A DNA stretch of 64,000 nucleotides from Paenibacillus faecis (GCF_008084145.1 NZ_VSDO01000004.1:510202-574201), one strand, 5' to 3'. Counted from the first letter of the stretch, positions 18,414 through 28,006 are shown. A program made the numbers and translations. The notes: generated by a model not told the origin, from the sequence alone.

Positions 18414-19472
18414 TTAAAATTGAATTTCCCGGCCCGTTGCCGCGGATTCGTAAATAGCGTTCAAAATTTTGATCATCTCTACGCCGTCCTCCACTGGACA
18501 ATTTGTCTCGTGCAGGCCGAGGCAGCTGTCGACGAAATGGTTGATCTCCCTGTCGAAGCTCCCCTGGAACTCGAAGCCCGGACTGCTGATCTGCGGGTCG
18601 ATATTAATGATGGTATTGTGCCGCTCGGTCACGATCGCTAACGCCGGCTCGATTTCGGCGCCCCCCTTGTCGCCGTAGATGTTGATCTGCGCCGAGTTCT
18701 GTCGGGCATGGAGGGAAAAGCTGACGTCCACCAGGAGCGATGCGCCGTTCTCGAAGCGGATCAACGCGTTGGCCATATCCTCCACCGTATTGAAGGAAGC
18801 GTCATAATCGGCCGCTTTATAGAAATCATAATTTTCGATATGAGAGCGGTTGCCGAGCTTGTTGTACGTATTGCCGCTAACGGATTTCACCTTCGGCTTG
18901 CCCATCAGATACCAGCACAAATCGATCACGTGCACGCCGATATCGATCAGCGGACCGCCGCCGGACCGTTCCTTGTCCGCAAACCAGCCGCCGGGGTTGC
19001 CCAGCCGCCGGACGAGGCTCGCCTTGGCAAAGTAAATCTCCCCGAGATCCCCGGCATCGATAAACTTCTTCAGCACGGCGATGTTGGAGGCGTGGCGGCG
19101 CACATAGCCGACCTGGAGCAGCTTTCCCGTTTCGCGGACGGCTTGCTCGATCCGGAGGGCTTCCTCCACCGTCTTGCACAACGGTTTTTCGCAAAGCACG
19201 TCCTTACCAGCCTGGAGCGCCGCAATGCTGATTTCCGCGTGCGAATTGTTCCAGGTGCAGATGCTTACGGCCTGGACTTCCGGGTTGGCGAGCAGTTCCC
19301 GGTAATCGGTGTATACATGCGGGATGTTGTATTTAGCGGCGGTTTCCCGCGCCCGGTCCTCCTTCAGGTCGCAGACGGCGACAAGCTCCGCCTTGGGGTT
19401 GGACAAATAAGCTTGCAGATGGGATTCCGAAATCGATCCGTTGCCGATCAGGCCTACTTTCAGTTCGCTCAT
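18414..19472 (-). CDS. Gfo/Idh/MocA family NAD(P)-dependent oxidoreductase
   Basis: 352 residues. An N-terminal Rossmann fold (VGLIGNGSISESHLQAYLSN) is followed by the family signature CEKPLCKT containing the catalytic lysine and by the C-terminal alpha/beta domain (GGPLIDIGVHVIDLCWYLMG). It would oxidise a sugar, inositol or sugar-acid hydroxyl using NAD(P). First gene of a minus-strand operon with the isomerase-like gene. The AraC-type gene is read divergently from a 131-bp shared upstream region and is the probable regulator. Confidence 0.92.
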   Translation of the reverse strand: MSELKVGLIGNGSISESHLQAYLSNPKAELVAVCDLKEDRARETAAKYNIPHVYTDYRELLANPEVQAVSICTWNNSHAEISIAALQAGKDVLCEKPLCKTVEEALRIEQAVRETGKLLQVGYVRRHASNIAVLKKFIDAGDLGEIYFAKASLVRRLGNPGGWFADKERSGGGPLIDIGVHVIDLCWYLMGKPKVKSVSGNTYNKLGNRSHIENYDFYKAADYDASFNTVEDMANALIRFENGASLLVDVSFSLHARQNSAQINIYGDKGGAEIEPALAIVTERHNTIINIDPQISSPGFEFQGSFDREINHFVDSCLGLHETNCPVEDGVEMIKILNAIYESAATGREIQF

Positions 19473-19603
19473 TGCGATCGCTTACATCCTTTCTTTACTT
19501 ATGCAAGTCTGCTACAATGATACCGGCTGGCTTGCATAAATTTGTTTTATTTGTTCAATTAATCATAATCTATCACAGTCATATCAAAGGGAGAATGTGC
19601 AGG

Positions 19604-20464
19604 ATGACAAAATATATGGATTATATGATCAGTCCTCATCCGATACGCGTCTTCGATCCGGCCGTCGATCCGAAGCGTTTGAAGCTCCAATCGCTGTCGA
19701 TCGTCTCCGCCGGGCATTTGCCGGGAAGAACGTCGCAGCGCAGGGATTCCGACTTCCGGCACTGGGCGTTCGTCGTCATCACCGCGGGGAGCGGGTATTA
19801 CCAGATTGACGGCGGTGAAATAAAACGGGTGGAGGCCGGCTCCTGGTTCTGTCTCTACCCTGGGGCGATATTCAATTACGGGCCGGATACCGGAGGCTTT
19901 TGGGATGAGTACTATTTCACGGTCAAAGGGGATAGGGTGGACGAGTGGCTCCGGGACTGGCTGTTTGAGGTCGATGCGGTCAAAAGCGTCTCCGTCGACG
20001 AAACGCTGCTGCACAAAATGGAGATGATGTTTATGCTGATCGACAGCGGCATGCCGAGCAACCTGGACCGGGCGGCCCTGCTTCTGGAGTCGCTGCTGTA
20101 CGAACTCGTCTCCCAGGGAGACCGGGCGGAAGCGGGGAATCGGGGCAGGTTCGCCCTGAAAATCATCGAGGACCTGGGCCGCTCCCTATATGAGACCCCG
20201 AGCGCCTCCGAGCTTGCCGCCAGGCATCATATTTCCGTGTCCACGCTCCGCCGGGTCGTTCACGAATACACCGGTTACCCTTTGAATGAGTTTATCCATC
20301 GGCTGAAAACCGCCGAAGCGAGGAATATTCTGCTCAACACGGACATGAGCGTGAAGGAGATCGGCGAGGCGCTGGGGTATAAGGATATGTTTTATTTTTC
20401 CCGCGTATTCAAGCGGATCACCGGCGTATCGCCCCGCAGCTACCGCAGCCGGGTCGGAACGTGA
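19604..20464 (+). CDS. AraC family transcriptional regulator
   Basis: 286 residues. An N-terminal cupin-like sensing domain (FVVITAGSGYYQIDGG ... WFCLYPGAIFNYGP) precedes a C-terminal pair of helix-turn-helix motifs (SASELAARHHISVSTLRRVV and SVKEIGEALGYKDMFYFSR, then VFKRITGVSPRSYR). The ATG at 19604 follows AAAGGGAGA with suitable spacing; the open frame to 19472 overlaps the divergent gene. Divergent orientation suggests that it controls the Gfo/Idh and isomerase genes in response to a sugar. Confidence 0.9.
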   Translation: MTKYMDYMISPHPIRVFDPAVDPKRLKLQSLSIVSAGHLPGRTSQRRDSDFRHWAFVVITAGSGYYQIDGGEIKRVEAGSWFCLYPGAIFNYGPDTGGFWDEYYFTVKGDRVDEWLRDWLFEVDAVKSVSVDETLLHKMEMMFMLIDSGMPSNLDRAALLLESLLYELVSQGDRAEAGNRGRFALKIIEDLGRSLYETPSASELAARHHISVSTLRRVVHEYTGYPLNEFIHRLKTAEARNILLNTDMSVKEIGEALGYKDMFYFSRVFKRITGVSPRSYRSRVGT

Positions 20465-20473
20465 CCGCCCGGG

Positions 20474-21424
20474 CTAGCGGTATTTGGCCGTTAACTCGGC
20501 CAGCTTCCGCTTGATTTCCTCTATCAGCTCAGGCGGTTCAAGGACGGTGGCTTCACGGCCCAATCCGATAAAAAAACTCGCCAAAAAAGGCACCTCCCCG
20601 AGCGGTATCGAGCCTTGCAGGCAGCCGGAACCGTCTTCCCGGAGATGTAGCGGGATGTGACGGCTCAGCTCGGCCTCGCACAGCTCCGCTCCCGTAGGGC
20701 TTAGTTCCACGCGGATGTTGGTGTTGTGGACTTTGGAACGTTTTCGGGCTTCCCAATTGTCGAGGTGAACTTCGCTTAAATCCAGGGGCGGGATTTCCGA
20801 TGAAGGGGCGGCGGACAGAATCCTGTCGCAGCGGAAAAGCCGAAAATCTCCGCGTTGATAGCAGTATGCCGGGCAGTACCACAGGCCGTTTTTGGCATAG
20901 ATGCCGACGGGTTGAATATCCCGGCATTCCGGCTGGCCGTCGCCCGCCGGGGCGTACTCCATCCGGATCACCTGTCCGCGGACGGCGCTATCCAGCAGCA
21001 GCGGGAGGTAAGGGAAGCGGGAATTTCTCTCCGGCGTGACGAAATCGACGCGGTTCTTCATCTCATCGATCCGGTCGCGAACGTCGCCCGGCATGAAATG
21101 ATAAAACTTGCCGAGCGCGGAGGCCGCCTCCGTCTCAAAGGGAAGGTAATGATAGTGGCGCAGCGCGTGGCTGGCGAAAAAAATCGCGACGGCTTCTCCT
21201 TCAGTAAAGGCGATCGGCGGCAGCACGCGCTCGTTTAACACTCGGTAGCCGCCGTGCGGTCCCACTTCGGAGTAGAGGGGGACGCCAAGCTCGCTCAGCT
21301 CCTGCAAATCCCGCAAAATGGTGCGGGAGGAGACGCCGAACTCCTCGGCCAGCTCCCGGACCGTGAACTTGCGCTTCCGGTTTACGGTCATCATCAGTTC
21401 CATCAATCGTTTCGATTTGGGCAT
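20474..21424 (-). CDS. YafY-type WYL-domain transcriptional regulator
   Basis: 316 residues. The N-terminal HTH_11 domain (KFTVRELAEEFGVSSRTILR) has a wing ending SEVGPHGGYRVL; the WYL domain is in the middle (GQVIRMEYAP ... YGIYAKNGLWY-like region) with the WCX extension at the C-terminus. Such regulators sense small ligands or nucleic acids. The start at 21424 follows GGAGGAGAA. It converges on the AraC gene with a 9-bp gap and is divergent from the thioredoxin-like gene. Targets unknown. Confidence 0.88.
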   Translation of the reverse strand: MPKSKRLMELMMTVNRKRKFTVRELAEEFGVSSRTILRDLQELSELGVPLYSEVGPHGGYRVLNERVLPPIAFTEGEAVAIFFASHALRHYHYLPFETEAASALGKFYHFMPGDVRDRIDEMKNRVDFVTPERNSRFPYLPLLLDSAVRGQVIRMEYAPAGDGQPECRDIQPVGIYAKNGLWYCPAYCYQRGDFRLFRCDRILSAAPSSEIPPLDLSEVHLDNWEARKRSKVHNTNIRVELSPTGAELCEAELSRHIPLHLREDGSGCLQGSIPLGEVPFLASFFIGLGREATVLEPPELIEEIKRKLAELTAKYR

Positions 21425-21505
21425 GTCGGTTCTCCTCCGCTATAGTTGGAGTATTGTTAATGTGCATTGGGGCGGCGTGTGAAATTATTCCTCCAGCCAA
21501 CTCCC

Positions 21506-21532
21506 AAAAGATGCAGATCTGCAGGAATTTAA
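21506..21532. repeat. Solitary TGCA-family palindromic unit
   Basis: AAAAGATGCAGATCTGCAGG followed by AATTT is one complete unit of the repeat family in the cassettes at 17295-17485 and 37742-37930, in the opposite orientation to the first. No partner is recognisable 51 or 61 bp away on either side. Confidence 0.75.
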
Positions 21533-21693
21533 TCTTCAATGCTATGATCAGCAAGGTTTTGATGGGGTATGGGCACCCAATGGGGCAACAACTGCTTTTT
21601 TAATCCAACCTGATTGGTTTTGTTTTACGGCGACAATCTTTGCCGTTATTATGGCGGTTATCGGATCGTTTTGTAAAGGGAGGAGGGAAGAGC

Positions 21694-22011
21694 GTGAACA
21701 TTCCGGAAAAGTCGGAAAACGAACTGCTGGCTCAACTCCGGCAGGAAGGGAGAAACGATCCCGAAGCGATATATTTCCATACACCCCTTTGCGGGACGTG
21801 CGCGTTGGCGGAGCGGATGCTCGGAATCGTTCTGGAGACGGGGACGGCGATGCCGGTCACCAAAGTCAACATCAACTTTGCCCCCGTATTGCGGGAAACA
21901 TGGCGGATTTCCAGCGTACCCTGCCTGGTGATTCTCGAAAACGGCCGCCCGGCCCGCATCGAGTACGCACTCCATTCCGTGGTCGACCTGCACCGTTGGC
22001 TTAAGCGCTGA
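21694..22011 (+). CDS. Thioredoxin-like protein with CGTC active site
   Basis: 105 residues from a GTG at 21694 that follows GGAGGAGGG; the open frame reaching 21640 includes that ribosome-binding site and is too long. The redox motif is C33-G-T-C36 (FHTPLCGTCALAERML), and the conserved cis-proline region is ISSVPCLVILENG. The length and the CGTC motif resemble small thioredoxin-like proteins of Bacillus. It would act as a cytoplasmic disulfide reductase or thiol relay. Divergent from the WYL regulator. Confidence 0.8.
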   Translation: MNIPEKSENELLAQLRQEGRNDPEAIYFHTPLCGTCALAERMLGIVLETGTAMPVTKVNINFAPVLRETWRISSVPCLVILENGRPARIEYALHSVVDLHRWLKR

Positions 22012-22153
22012 CCCGGCCCGGCCAAAGCGCCGGGCTTCCCCCGCAAGAGCTTATCCGTGAAAAACGGTGCGAGCTGGGCGAACACACAGGGCCGCTATCT
22101 CGCATAGGGTGTAAGGTATGAAACACCAGGTTGAGAGAGGAGTTGGGTTCCGA

Positions 22154-23263
22154 ATGACAAAGCGGGAACTTCATTATTTTGCGCGGGGGAATACGGCGGC
22201 CGGTCTGCATAGTCTGGTCGAGTCGGCGTTTCAGGGACTTTCGGCGATTTATGTATTGAAAGGCGTTCCGGGGGCGGCGGCCGGCCTGCTGGAGCATCTG
22301 GCTTCAACCGGCGAAGGGCGGGGATGGGGGCTGCAGCTCATTCATCAGCCGCTCGACGGGGATCTGCTCGAGGGTCTTATCATCGAGGAGTTGTCCGCGG
22401 GCTTTGTGGACGGCGAAGCTTGGCCCCAAGACTTCGAGCCGGCAGGAACGAAGCTGACCTTTATCGACCTTCGGACGGCGTATCGGGAAGAGAAGCTCGC
22501 ATCCGCCCGCCAGGAACTGCAGCGTCTGGAGGAAGAAATCGCGGCCCTCTACGAGGAGGCGTATGCGGCCTTTTTGCAGACGCTACGCATTCATGATGAA
22601 TGGGAGAAGTACTATATCGACGAACTGGATCGGGAGAAGATGGACGGCTTGGCTTCCGAACTTGCCGACAAGCATTTGCCCGTCCTCGAGAATGCCGGCC
22701 CGGCGCGAATAACGCATCGTTTCCTCGGCGCGGCAACCTGGCGGGGAGCGGTCGATTTCGTGCCGAATTTGACGGATCGGCTGCGTATGCGGATCTATGT
22801 TAAAGGCCGGCCGGGTTCGGGAAAATCGACGCTGTTCCGGAAACTCGCCGCCCTGGCCGAAGAGCGGGGGATCGACACGGAGGTGTACCATTGCGGCTTT
22901 GACCCGAACAGCCTGGATATGCTCGTCTTTCCGGAGCTGAGTCTGGCGATCTTCGACAGTACCGCGCCGCACGAGCATTTCCCGGTCCGCGAAGGCGACG
23001 GTATTCTCGATGTTTACGAGCTGGCCATTACGCCGGGAACGGACGAGAAATTCGCAGAGCCCCTGCGTTCGATCAAGGCGCGTTATTCCGCGTCCATGAA
23101 GCGGTCGATCTCTTTGCTGGCCGAGGTCAAGGCCCGCCGGGAGCGGCTTGAGCAAATTTACGGTGAAGCCGCGGACGAGGAGCGGGTTGCCGGCTTGCGG
23201 GAGGAGCTGAACCGCGTTTTGAACGCTCTCACCGAGACTGTCCCCAATCCGGCGGGCAAGTAA
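22154..23263 (+). CDS. P-loop NTPase-like protein (PRK06851-type)
   Basis: About 369 residues from the ATG at 22154, preceded by GAGAGGAG. It looks like a duplicated nucleotide-binding protein. The second half has an intact Walker A motif (YVKGRPGSGKSTLFRK, about residue 215), while the matching place in the first half reads YVLKGVPGAAAGLLEH with the lysine and serine lost. A coiled-coil stretch (about 115-150) links them. This fits an uncharacterised family often labelled PRK06851. No substrate can be inferred. A terminator follows at 23318. Confidence 0.72.
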   Translation: MTKRELHYFARGNTAAGLHSLVESAFQGLSAIYVLKGVPGAAAGLLEHLASTGEGRGWGLQLIHQPLDGDLLEGLIIEELSAGFVDGEAWPQDFEPAGTKLTFIDLRTAYREEKLASARQELQRLEEEIAALYEEAYAAFLQTLRIHDEWEKYYIDELDREKMDGLASELADKHLPVLENAGPARITHRFLGAATWRGAVDFVPNLTDRLRMRIYVKGRPGSGKSTLFRKLAALAEERGIDTEVYHCGFDPNSLDMLVFPELSLAIFDSTAPHEHFPVREGDGILDVYELAITPGTDEKFAEPLRSIKARYSASMKRSISLLAEVKARRERLEQIYGEAADEERVAGLREELNRVLNALTETVPNPAGK

Positions 23264-23317
23264 AGCTCGAAACCCTACTTATGACAACGCAGCCGCGCAG
23301 CCGTTGAGCGTATGAAG

Positions 23318-23346
23318 AGCCCGCTATAAACCAGGCGGGCTTTTTG
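23318..23346 (+). terminator. Terminator after the P-loop protein gene
   Basis: AGCCCGC (23318-23324) pairs with GCGGGCT (23335-23341), followed by TTTTGC. Confidence 0.85.
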
Positions 23347-23433
23347 CTATAGTTAAGGGGTAAACAGGCATAATCATTTGCGTACATAATAACTAACTTC
23401 ATAACTTGATGAATAAGGGCGGTGGTTTTATCC

Positions 23434-24417
23434 ATGAATATGCAAGATGCGATGAACGCGGCTGACCGGCTGCGGCAAAATATCGGCAAGGTCGTGGTAG
23501 GGAAGGAAGAGGTTGTCGAGCTGCTGCTCGCCGGTCTTTTCGGCAACGGGCATGTGCTGCTGGAAGACGTGCCGGGGACCGGAAAAACGCTGCTTGCGAA
23601 AGCGCTTTCCGTCTCGCTTGGCGGTGAATTCCGCCGGGTGCAGTTTACCCCGGACCTTTTGCCTTCGGACCTCTCCGGGATCAACTTTTACAACCAGAAG
23701 ACCGGCGAATTCGAGTTCCGCGCCGGCCCGCTGTTCACGCATGTGCTGCTGGCCGACGAGATTAACCGGGCGACGCCGCGGACACAGTCCAGCCTTCTGG
23801 AGTGCATGGAGGAGCGGCAGGTTACGATCGACGGCGTGACGCGGAAGCTGGAGTCGCCTTTCTTCGTCATGGCGACCCAGAATCCCGTCGACAACCAGGG
23901 GACTTTTCCGCTGCCGGAAGCCCAACTTGACCGCTTCCTCATGAGGATCTCCATGGGATATCCCTCCCTGGAGGAGGGGGTGGACATCCTGCTGCGGTTC
24001 CGTGAACGCAACCCGTTGGAGGAACTGGCCCCGGTGGTGACCGCCGCGGAAATCGCGGAGGCCCAGCGCCTCACCGCCGAGATCCACGTCTCCCGGGATC
24101 TGCTCGCCTATATCGTCCGGCTGGCCGAAGCGACCCGGCGGAATCCCGGCGTGCGGCTCGGCGCCAGCCCGCGGGCCGCCATGGCTTTGCTCCGGGCCGC
24201 TCAAGGATTGGCGCTCCTGAGCGGGAGGGATTTTGTCACGCCGGACGATATCAAGCTGGTGGCTATCCCGGTCCTGGCACACCGGTTGTTGCTGCACCAT
24301 GCGCTTCATGTTGGCGTTGGAGAAGCTCCGGAGTCCGCCGTGATCCGGCAGGTGCTCGGCGAGGTGGAGGTACCGGCGGAAGAGACGGGGGCTGGGACAG
24401 GAAAGCGGGGCGGTTGA
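23434..24417 (+). CDS. MoxR family AAA ATPase
   Basis: About 327 residues. Walker A is LLEDVPGTGKTLLAK, Walker B is VLLADEINRA, and sensor regions follow (FFVMATQNPVDNQGTFPLPE, LDRFLM), giving the standard MoxR chaperone-like ATPase. It stops 3 bp before the DUF58 gene, the usual operon partner. MoxR proteins are thought to help mature or insert metal or cofactor-containing partners. An in-frame GTG at 23422 is an alternative start. Confidence 0.93.
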   Translation: MNMQDAMNAADRLRQNIGKVVVGKEEVVELLLAGLFGNGHVLLEDVPGTGKTLLAKALSVSLGGEFRRVQFTPDLLPSDLSGINFYNQKTGEFEFRAGPLFTHVLLADEINRATPRTQSSLLECMEERQVTIDGVTRKLESPFFVMATQNPVDNQGTFPLPEAQLDRFLMRISMGYPSLEEGVDILLRFRERNPLEELAPVVTAAEIAEAQRLTAEIHVSRDLLAYIVRLAEATRRNPGVRLGASPRAAMALLRAAQGLALLSGRDFVTPDDIKLVAIPVLAHRLLLHHALHVGVGEAPESAVIRQVLGEVEVPAEETGAGTGKRGG

Positions 24418-24420
24418 CCG

Positions 24421-25515
24421 ATGCTGCCTTGGGCGGTTGTCTGCGCGTTGGGAATCGCGCTCCTTTTGGCCGTGGTGTACGGAAGATGGGCCTTAAAAGG
24501 GGTGAGTTATACCCGCTTCTTTTCGAAGGAAGCCGTTTTTGAAGGACAGTCTCTCGAAATGGTGGAGGTCATCTCCAACGAAAAGCCGCTGCCCCTGCCG
24601 TGGCTTAGGCTGGAATCCAGTATCGCGGCGGGAATAAACTTCGGCCGACAGGCCAACCTCGATGTCTATAAAGGCGACCTCTACCAAAACCATATCAGCC
24701 TGTTTTTTCTTCGTCCGTATCGGCAAATCACCCGGCGCCACGAGGTCACTTGTTCTAGGCGCGGCCTGTACCGCCTGGAATCGGCGACGCTGACCACCGG
24801 CGATCCGCTCGGTATGGTGACGAAGGTCAAAAAATTTGATCTGAACCTGGAGCTGCTTGTGTATCCGCGGATCCGCACTGTACCGGAGCTGCCGCTTCCG
24901 AACCATAGCTGGCTTGGCGAGCTGGCGGTCCGCCGCTGGATCGTGGAGGATCCCTTTTTGACCGCGGGGACGCGGGAATACCGGCCGGGGGACCCGCTGC
25001 GCAGCGTCAACTGGAAGGCGACGGCACGAACCGGCACGGTGCAGGTGCACCGGCGCGATTATACGGCGGATCATCGCCTTCTGCTCTGTTTGAATGTGGA
25101 GAGCAGCGAGACGATGTGGAGGAATATCCTGGACGCGGACCGGATCGAACTCGGGATATCCTTCGCCGCTTCGGTGGCGGCCTACGCGCTGAAGAACGGA
25201 CTGGAAACCGGGCTGATCTGTAACGGAAGGCTGGCCGACGGCCCGAGGGAGCCGGTGAGGATTGAACCTTCCGGCGAGGCCGGCCAGCTGGAATGGTTGC
25301 TGAACCATCTGGCCCGGATCGTGCTCGACCGTACGGTCACCATGTCCAGACTGCTTGAGGAAGCCGTGGAGACCGGAGTCAGGGATACCGATTTCCTGAT
25401 CATTTCCTGCCACCGGGGCGACAAGCTGGAAACGCTCGCCCAGCAGCTTCGCCGGAACGGAAACGGAGTCGAGTGGATGGATATCCCGGAGGAAGAGAAG
25501 AAGACCAAAGACTGA
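24421..25515 (+). CDS. DUF58 domain membrane-anchored protein
   Basis: 364 residues. An N-terminal membrane helix (VVCALGIALLLAVVYG) precedes an Ig-like beta region and the DUF58 signature YRPGDPLRSVNWKATARTG; the C-terminal part resembles a von Willebrand A fold (LLLCLNVESS). It always travels with MoxR-type ATPases and, usually, DUF4129/transglutaminase membrane proteins. Here the DUF4129 gene is 6.4 kb away, with other genes between. Exact function unknown. Confidence 0.9.
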   Translation: MLPWAVVCALGIALLLAVVYGRWALKGVSYTRFFSKEAVFEGQSLEMVEVISNEKPLPLPWLRLESSIAAGINFGRQANLDVYKGDLYQNHISLFFLRPYRQITRRHEVTCSRRGLYRLESATLTTGDPLGMVTKVKKFDLNLELLVYPRIRTVPELPLPNHSWLGELAVRRWIVEDPFLTAGTREYRPGDPLRSVNWKATARTGTVQVHRRDYTADHRLLLCLNVESSETMWRNILDADRIELGISFAASVAAYALKNGLETGLICNGRLADGPREPVRIEPSGEAGQLEWLLNHLARIVLDRTVTMSRLLEEAVETGVRDTDFLIISCHRGDKLETLAQQLRRNGNGVEWMDIPEEEKKTKD

Positions 25516-25533
25516 CCGTGAGGAGGAGCAAGC

Positions 25534-26418
25534 GTGGAAGAGATTCGATACTGCCGAGGTACGGAGTGCGAAATACCGGTTTTGTTCGGCGCGTTTCAGG
25601 CGGGATTTTCCGATTATATGATCCGGTTTCAATTGACGATGGAGCAGTTTGCGGACCGTTTCTTCGGTCCGGAAGGGAACGCGAGGGAGCACTCCTTCGT
25701 CGCGCTTCGGGGCAATGAGCCGGTCGGCCTTATCCTTGGGGGAATCCGGGAATACGAAGGGGTCCCCACCATGCGATGCGGCGCGCTGGCCGTGATTCCG
25801 GAAGAACGGGGCCGAGGGGTCAGCCGGCGTCTGATGGAACTGCATGATCAGGAAGCGGTAAGCCGGGGTTGCCGCCAACTGTATCTGGAGGTCATCGCGG
25901 GGAATGAGCGGGCGATATCTTTTTACGATAAACTCGGTTACCGAAAGGTTTACGAGCTTTCCTACTTTCATTTAAAGGATACGGGCCATTTGCGGCCGGT
26001 CGCCGGTAAGGAGATGGCGGTGCGGAGGACGGAATGGGCTTCTTTTGAAGCCTGGGTGGCGCAGAGGCGTTATTTTCACCTTAATTGGCAGAATGACCTG
26101 AACTCGATCCGGGAAAGTTCCGCTTTTTCTTTCTTCCGTGCTGCGATAAATGATGAGACCGTAGGGATGCTGGCGATAACCGGGGACGGCCGGATTTCGG
26201 TGCTTCTGGTGGACCGGCGTTTCCGCGGGCGCGGAGCGGCCACCATGCTGCTCGGCACGGCCGCCCGCGAACTGAATTTGTCCAGGATGAGCGTTTCTTT
26301 GGCCAATAACGCCGAGATGGAGGGCTTTTTGCTGGGGCGGGGTTTTCAGCGGGACTCCCTTTTCCAGTATGAGATGTACTTGTCGCTGCCGCGGGCGAAC
26401 AGCGCGGAAATGCTTTAA
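25534..26418 (+). CDS. GNAT acetyltransferase with two GNAT domains
   Basis: 294 residues from a GTG that follows AGGAGGAG. The first GNAT domain (about 1-150) has an acetyl-CoA loop AVIPEERGRGVSRRLM and NERAISFYDKLGYRK. The second (about 155-290) has LLVDRRFRGRGAATMLLG, then NNAEMEGFLLGRGFQ. Both acetyl-CoA pyrophosphate loops look intact. The acceptor is unknown. It starts 18 bp after the DUF58 gene and may be transcribed with it. Confidence 0.85.
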   Translation: MEEIRYCRGTECEIPVLFGAFQAGFSDYMIRFQLTMEQFADRFFGPEGNAREHSFVALRGNEPVGLILGGIREYEGVPTMRCGALAVIPEERGRGVSRRLMELHDQEAVSRGCRQLYLEVIAGNERAISFYDKLGYRKVYELSYFHLKDTGHLRPVAGKEMAVRRTEWASFEAWVAQRRYFHLNWQNDLNSIRESSAFSFFRAAINDETVGMLAITGDGRISVLLVDRRFRGRGAATMLLGTAARELNLSRMSVSLANNAEMEGFLLGRGFQRDSLFQYEMYLSLPRANSAEML

Positions 26419-26542
26419 ATTTGAGGAATATGCCCATTGTCCCTTGGCTTCCCGCATTATTAAATAAGGATAGAGGATGTACAAAAAAATCGTTCTCAAG
26501 GGGGCCAGCAAGCCACATCCATGATGTTGGGGGGGAAGGGCC

Positions 26543-27817
26543 ATGATTGATGTAACGATGCTGGGAGCCCGGGGCGATGGCCGAACCGACGATTCGGCCG
26601 CCATCCAAAAAGCGCTGGATCAGGCGATGCGGAGCGGCGACACCGTATATTTTCCCAGCGGGGTCTATATGATCCGTCCGGGCAAGGCGCTTCGGGTCTG
26701 CGGAAGGACAACGGTTCAGGGAGACGGACCCACCTCTGTTCTAAGGGCTTCCGGCGGCGGGTTCGGCTGGGAACTGATGCGGGCGGCGGGCGACCAAATG
26801 GAGATCCGCGATATCGTGCTCGACGGGAATAACCGGGTAAATCGCGTGCTGGTGATCGGCGGGGGAAGCCATGATGTGACGGTGGAAAACGTTCAGGTAA
26901 CCCGCGCTACGCACAGCACCGATCCCGGCAGCGAGTTCTTCACCGGAATTGTCGCCGGCATTGTGATTTACGGCAACTCGGAAGCCATTCGAATTTCCGG
27001 GTGCGAGATATCCCATGTCCAAGCCGTAAATCTTACGAGCGGCAGTCTGATCGCCAGGGGCATTTACGTAACGACCGCTTGGGGGAGTGCGGAGCGGGTC
27101 GCGAGGGATGTGACGATCAGCAACAGCCATATCCATCATATCGGACCCGCCGACGACGGCGACGGCATCTATTATGAGGATCCCGCACTGGACGGCGGAC
27201 AGGGGAGCGAAGTGGGCAGCGTCATTTCGGGCAATCAGTTCGATCACTGCGCCAAGCGTGCGATAAAGATCTATGCCGACGGAATCACCACCCGGGACAA
27301 CCGGATTACGAACTCGTATTTGAACAACAATTACTACATGGGTACGAACAAAGGCAAACTTGCGCCGGACATGTACTCGGCCATCAGCTTATACGGCAAC
27401 CATCAACTTGTCGAAAGAAATTCGATCAACGGCAGCGGCAGCTTTTATGCGGCGATCGAGGTCGCCTCGGGCCAGGAAGTCCATGACATTACGATTCAGA
27501 ACAATCAAATCGGCATGGGAGAGCGAAGCTCGATATCCGGAACAACGGGAATCCGCCTCGGAAATATCCGGGATTTTAAAATTTTGAACAACACGGTCAA
27601 CAACGGGGAGCGGGGAATCTGGACCTGGCAGAACGCGAGTGGAGGAGAGATCCGGGGCAATATTCTCGTCCAAAAAAGAGGCGGAGGCATCGACCTCAGC
27701 ACCTATCTTCGGGGTTATGTTCAGAGAAACATCATCTGTGCGAACAACCGGATCCGGGCCGCCAAATTTACCGTTTTGACCTCTCCCACGAACCAGAACG
27801 TGGTTGTCAGACAATAG
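26543..27817 (+). CDS. Right-handed parallel beta-helix protein (Pectate_lyase_3 type), no signal peptide
   Basis: 424 residues. The start is typical of the Pectate_lyase_3 domain (VTMLGARGDGRTDDSAAIQK, VYFPSGVYMI), followed by about twelve beta-helix coils rich in N, G and I (for example ISGNQFDHCAKRAIKIYADG, IQNNQIGMG). Proteins of this fold cleave, epimerise or bind polysaccharides. No signal peptide or anchor is visible, unlike its relative at 29460-30776. It lies upstream of an exopolysaccharide-type sugar transferase, which suggests a role with that polymer. No catalytic residues can be assigned. Confidence 0.85.
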   Translation: MIDVTMLGARGDGRTDDSAAIQKALDQAMRSGDTVYFPSGVYMIRPGKALRVCGRTTVQGDGPTSVLRASGGGFGWELMRAAGDQMEIRDIVLDGNNRVNRVLVIGGGSHDVTVENVQVTRATHSTDPGSEFFTGIVAGIVIYGNSEAIRISGCEISHVQAVNLTSGSLIARGIYVTTAWGSAERVARDVTISNSHIHHIGPADDGDGIYYEDPALDGGQGSEVGSVISGNQFDHCAKRAIKIYADGITTRDNRITNSYLNNNYYMGTNKGKLAPDMYSAISLYGNHQLVERNSINGSGSFYAAIEVASGQEVHDITIQNNQIGMGERSSISGTTGIRLGNIRDFKILNNTVNNGERGIWTWQNASGGEIRGNILVQKRGGGIDLSTYLRGYVQRNIICANNRIRAAKFTVLTSPTNQNVVVRQ

Positions 27818-27825
27818 AAAATAAT

Positions 27826-27867
27826 GCCTAATCCTGCTGGGGCGCATCCCGGGGATTAGGCTTTTTT
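27826..27867 (+). terminator. Terminator after the first beta-helix gene
   Basis: GCCTAATCC pairs with GGATTAGGC, followed by TTTTTT (27862-27867). Confidence 0.88.
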
Positions 27868-28006
27868 GCGTTTCCTTACGTCCGTTTTTCCCCGTTATAC
27901 CATTCCGATTTGTGCCCCTCGTCCGTCCACTGTCCGGCTTCATGTTTTCCCGTTCTTGTTTTCCCTACCGTGCCGTATAGATAGAAAGAAAGCACCGATC
28001 GGGTAA

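Noticed and set aside
24493..25971. 492-codon minus-strand frame across DUF58 and GNAT genes
   Set aside because: It spans two convincing genes on the other strand and has no recognisable domain; composition is typical of a shadow frame.
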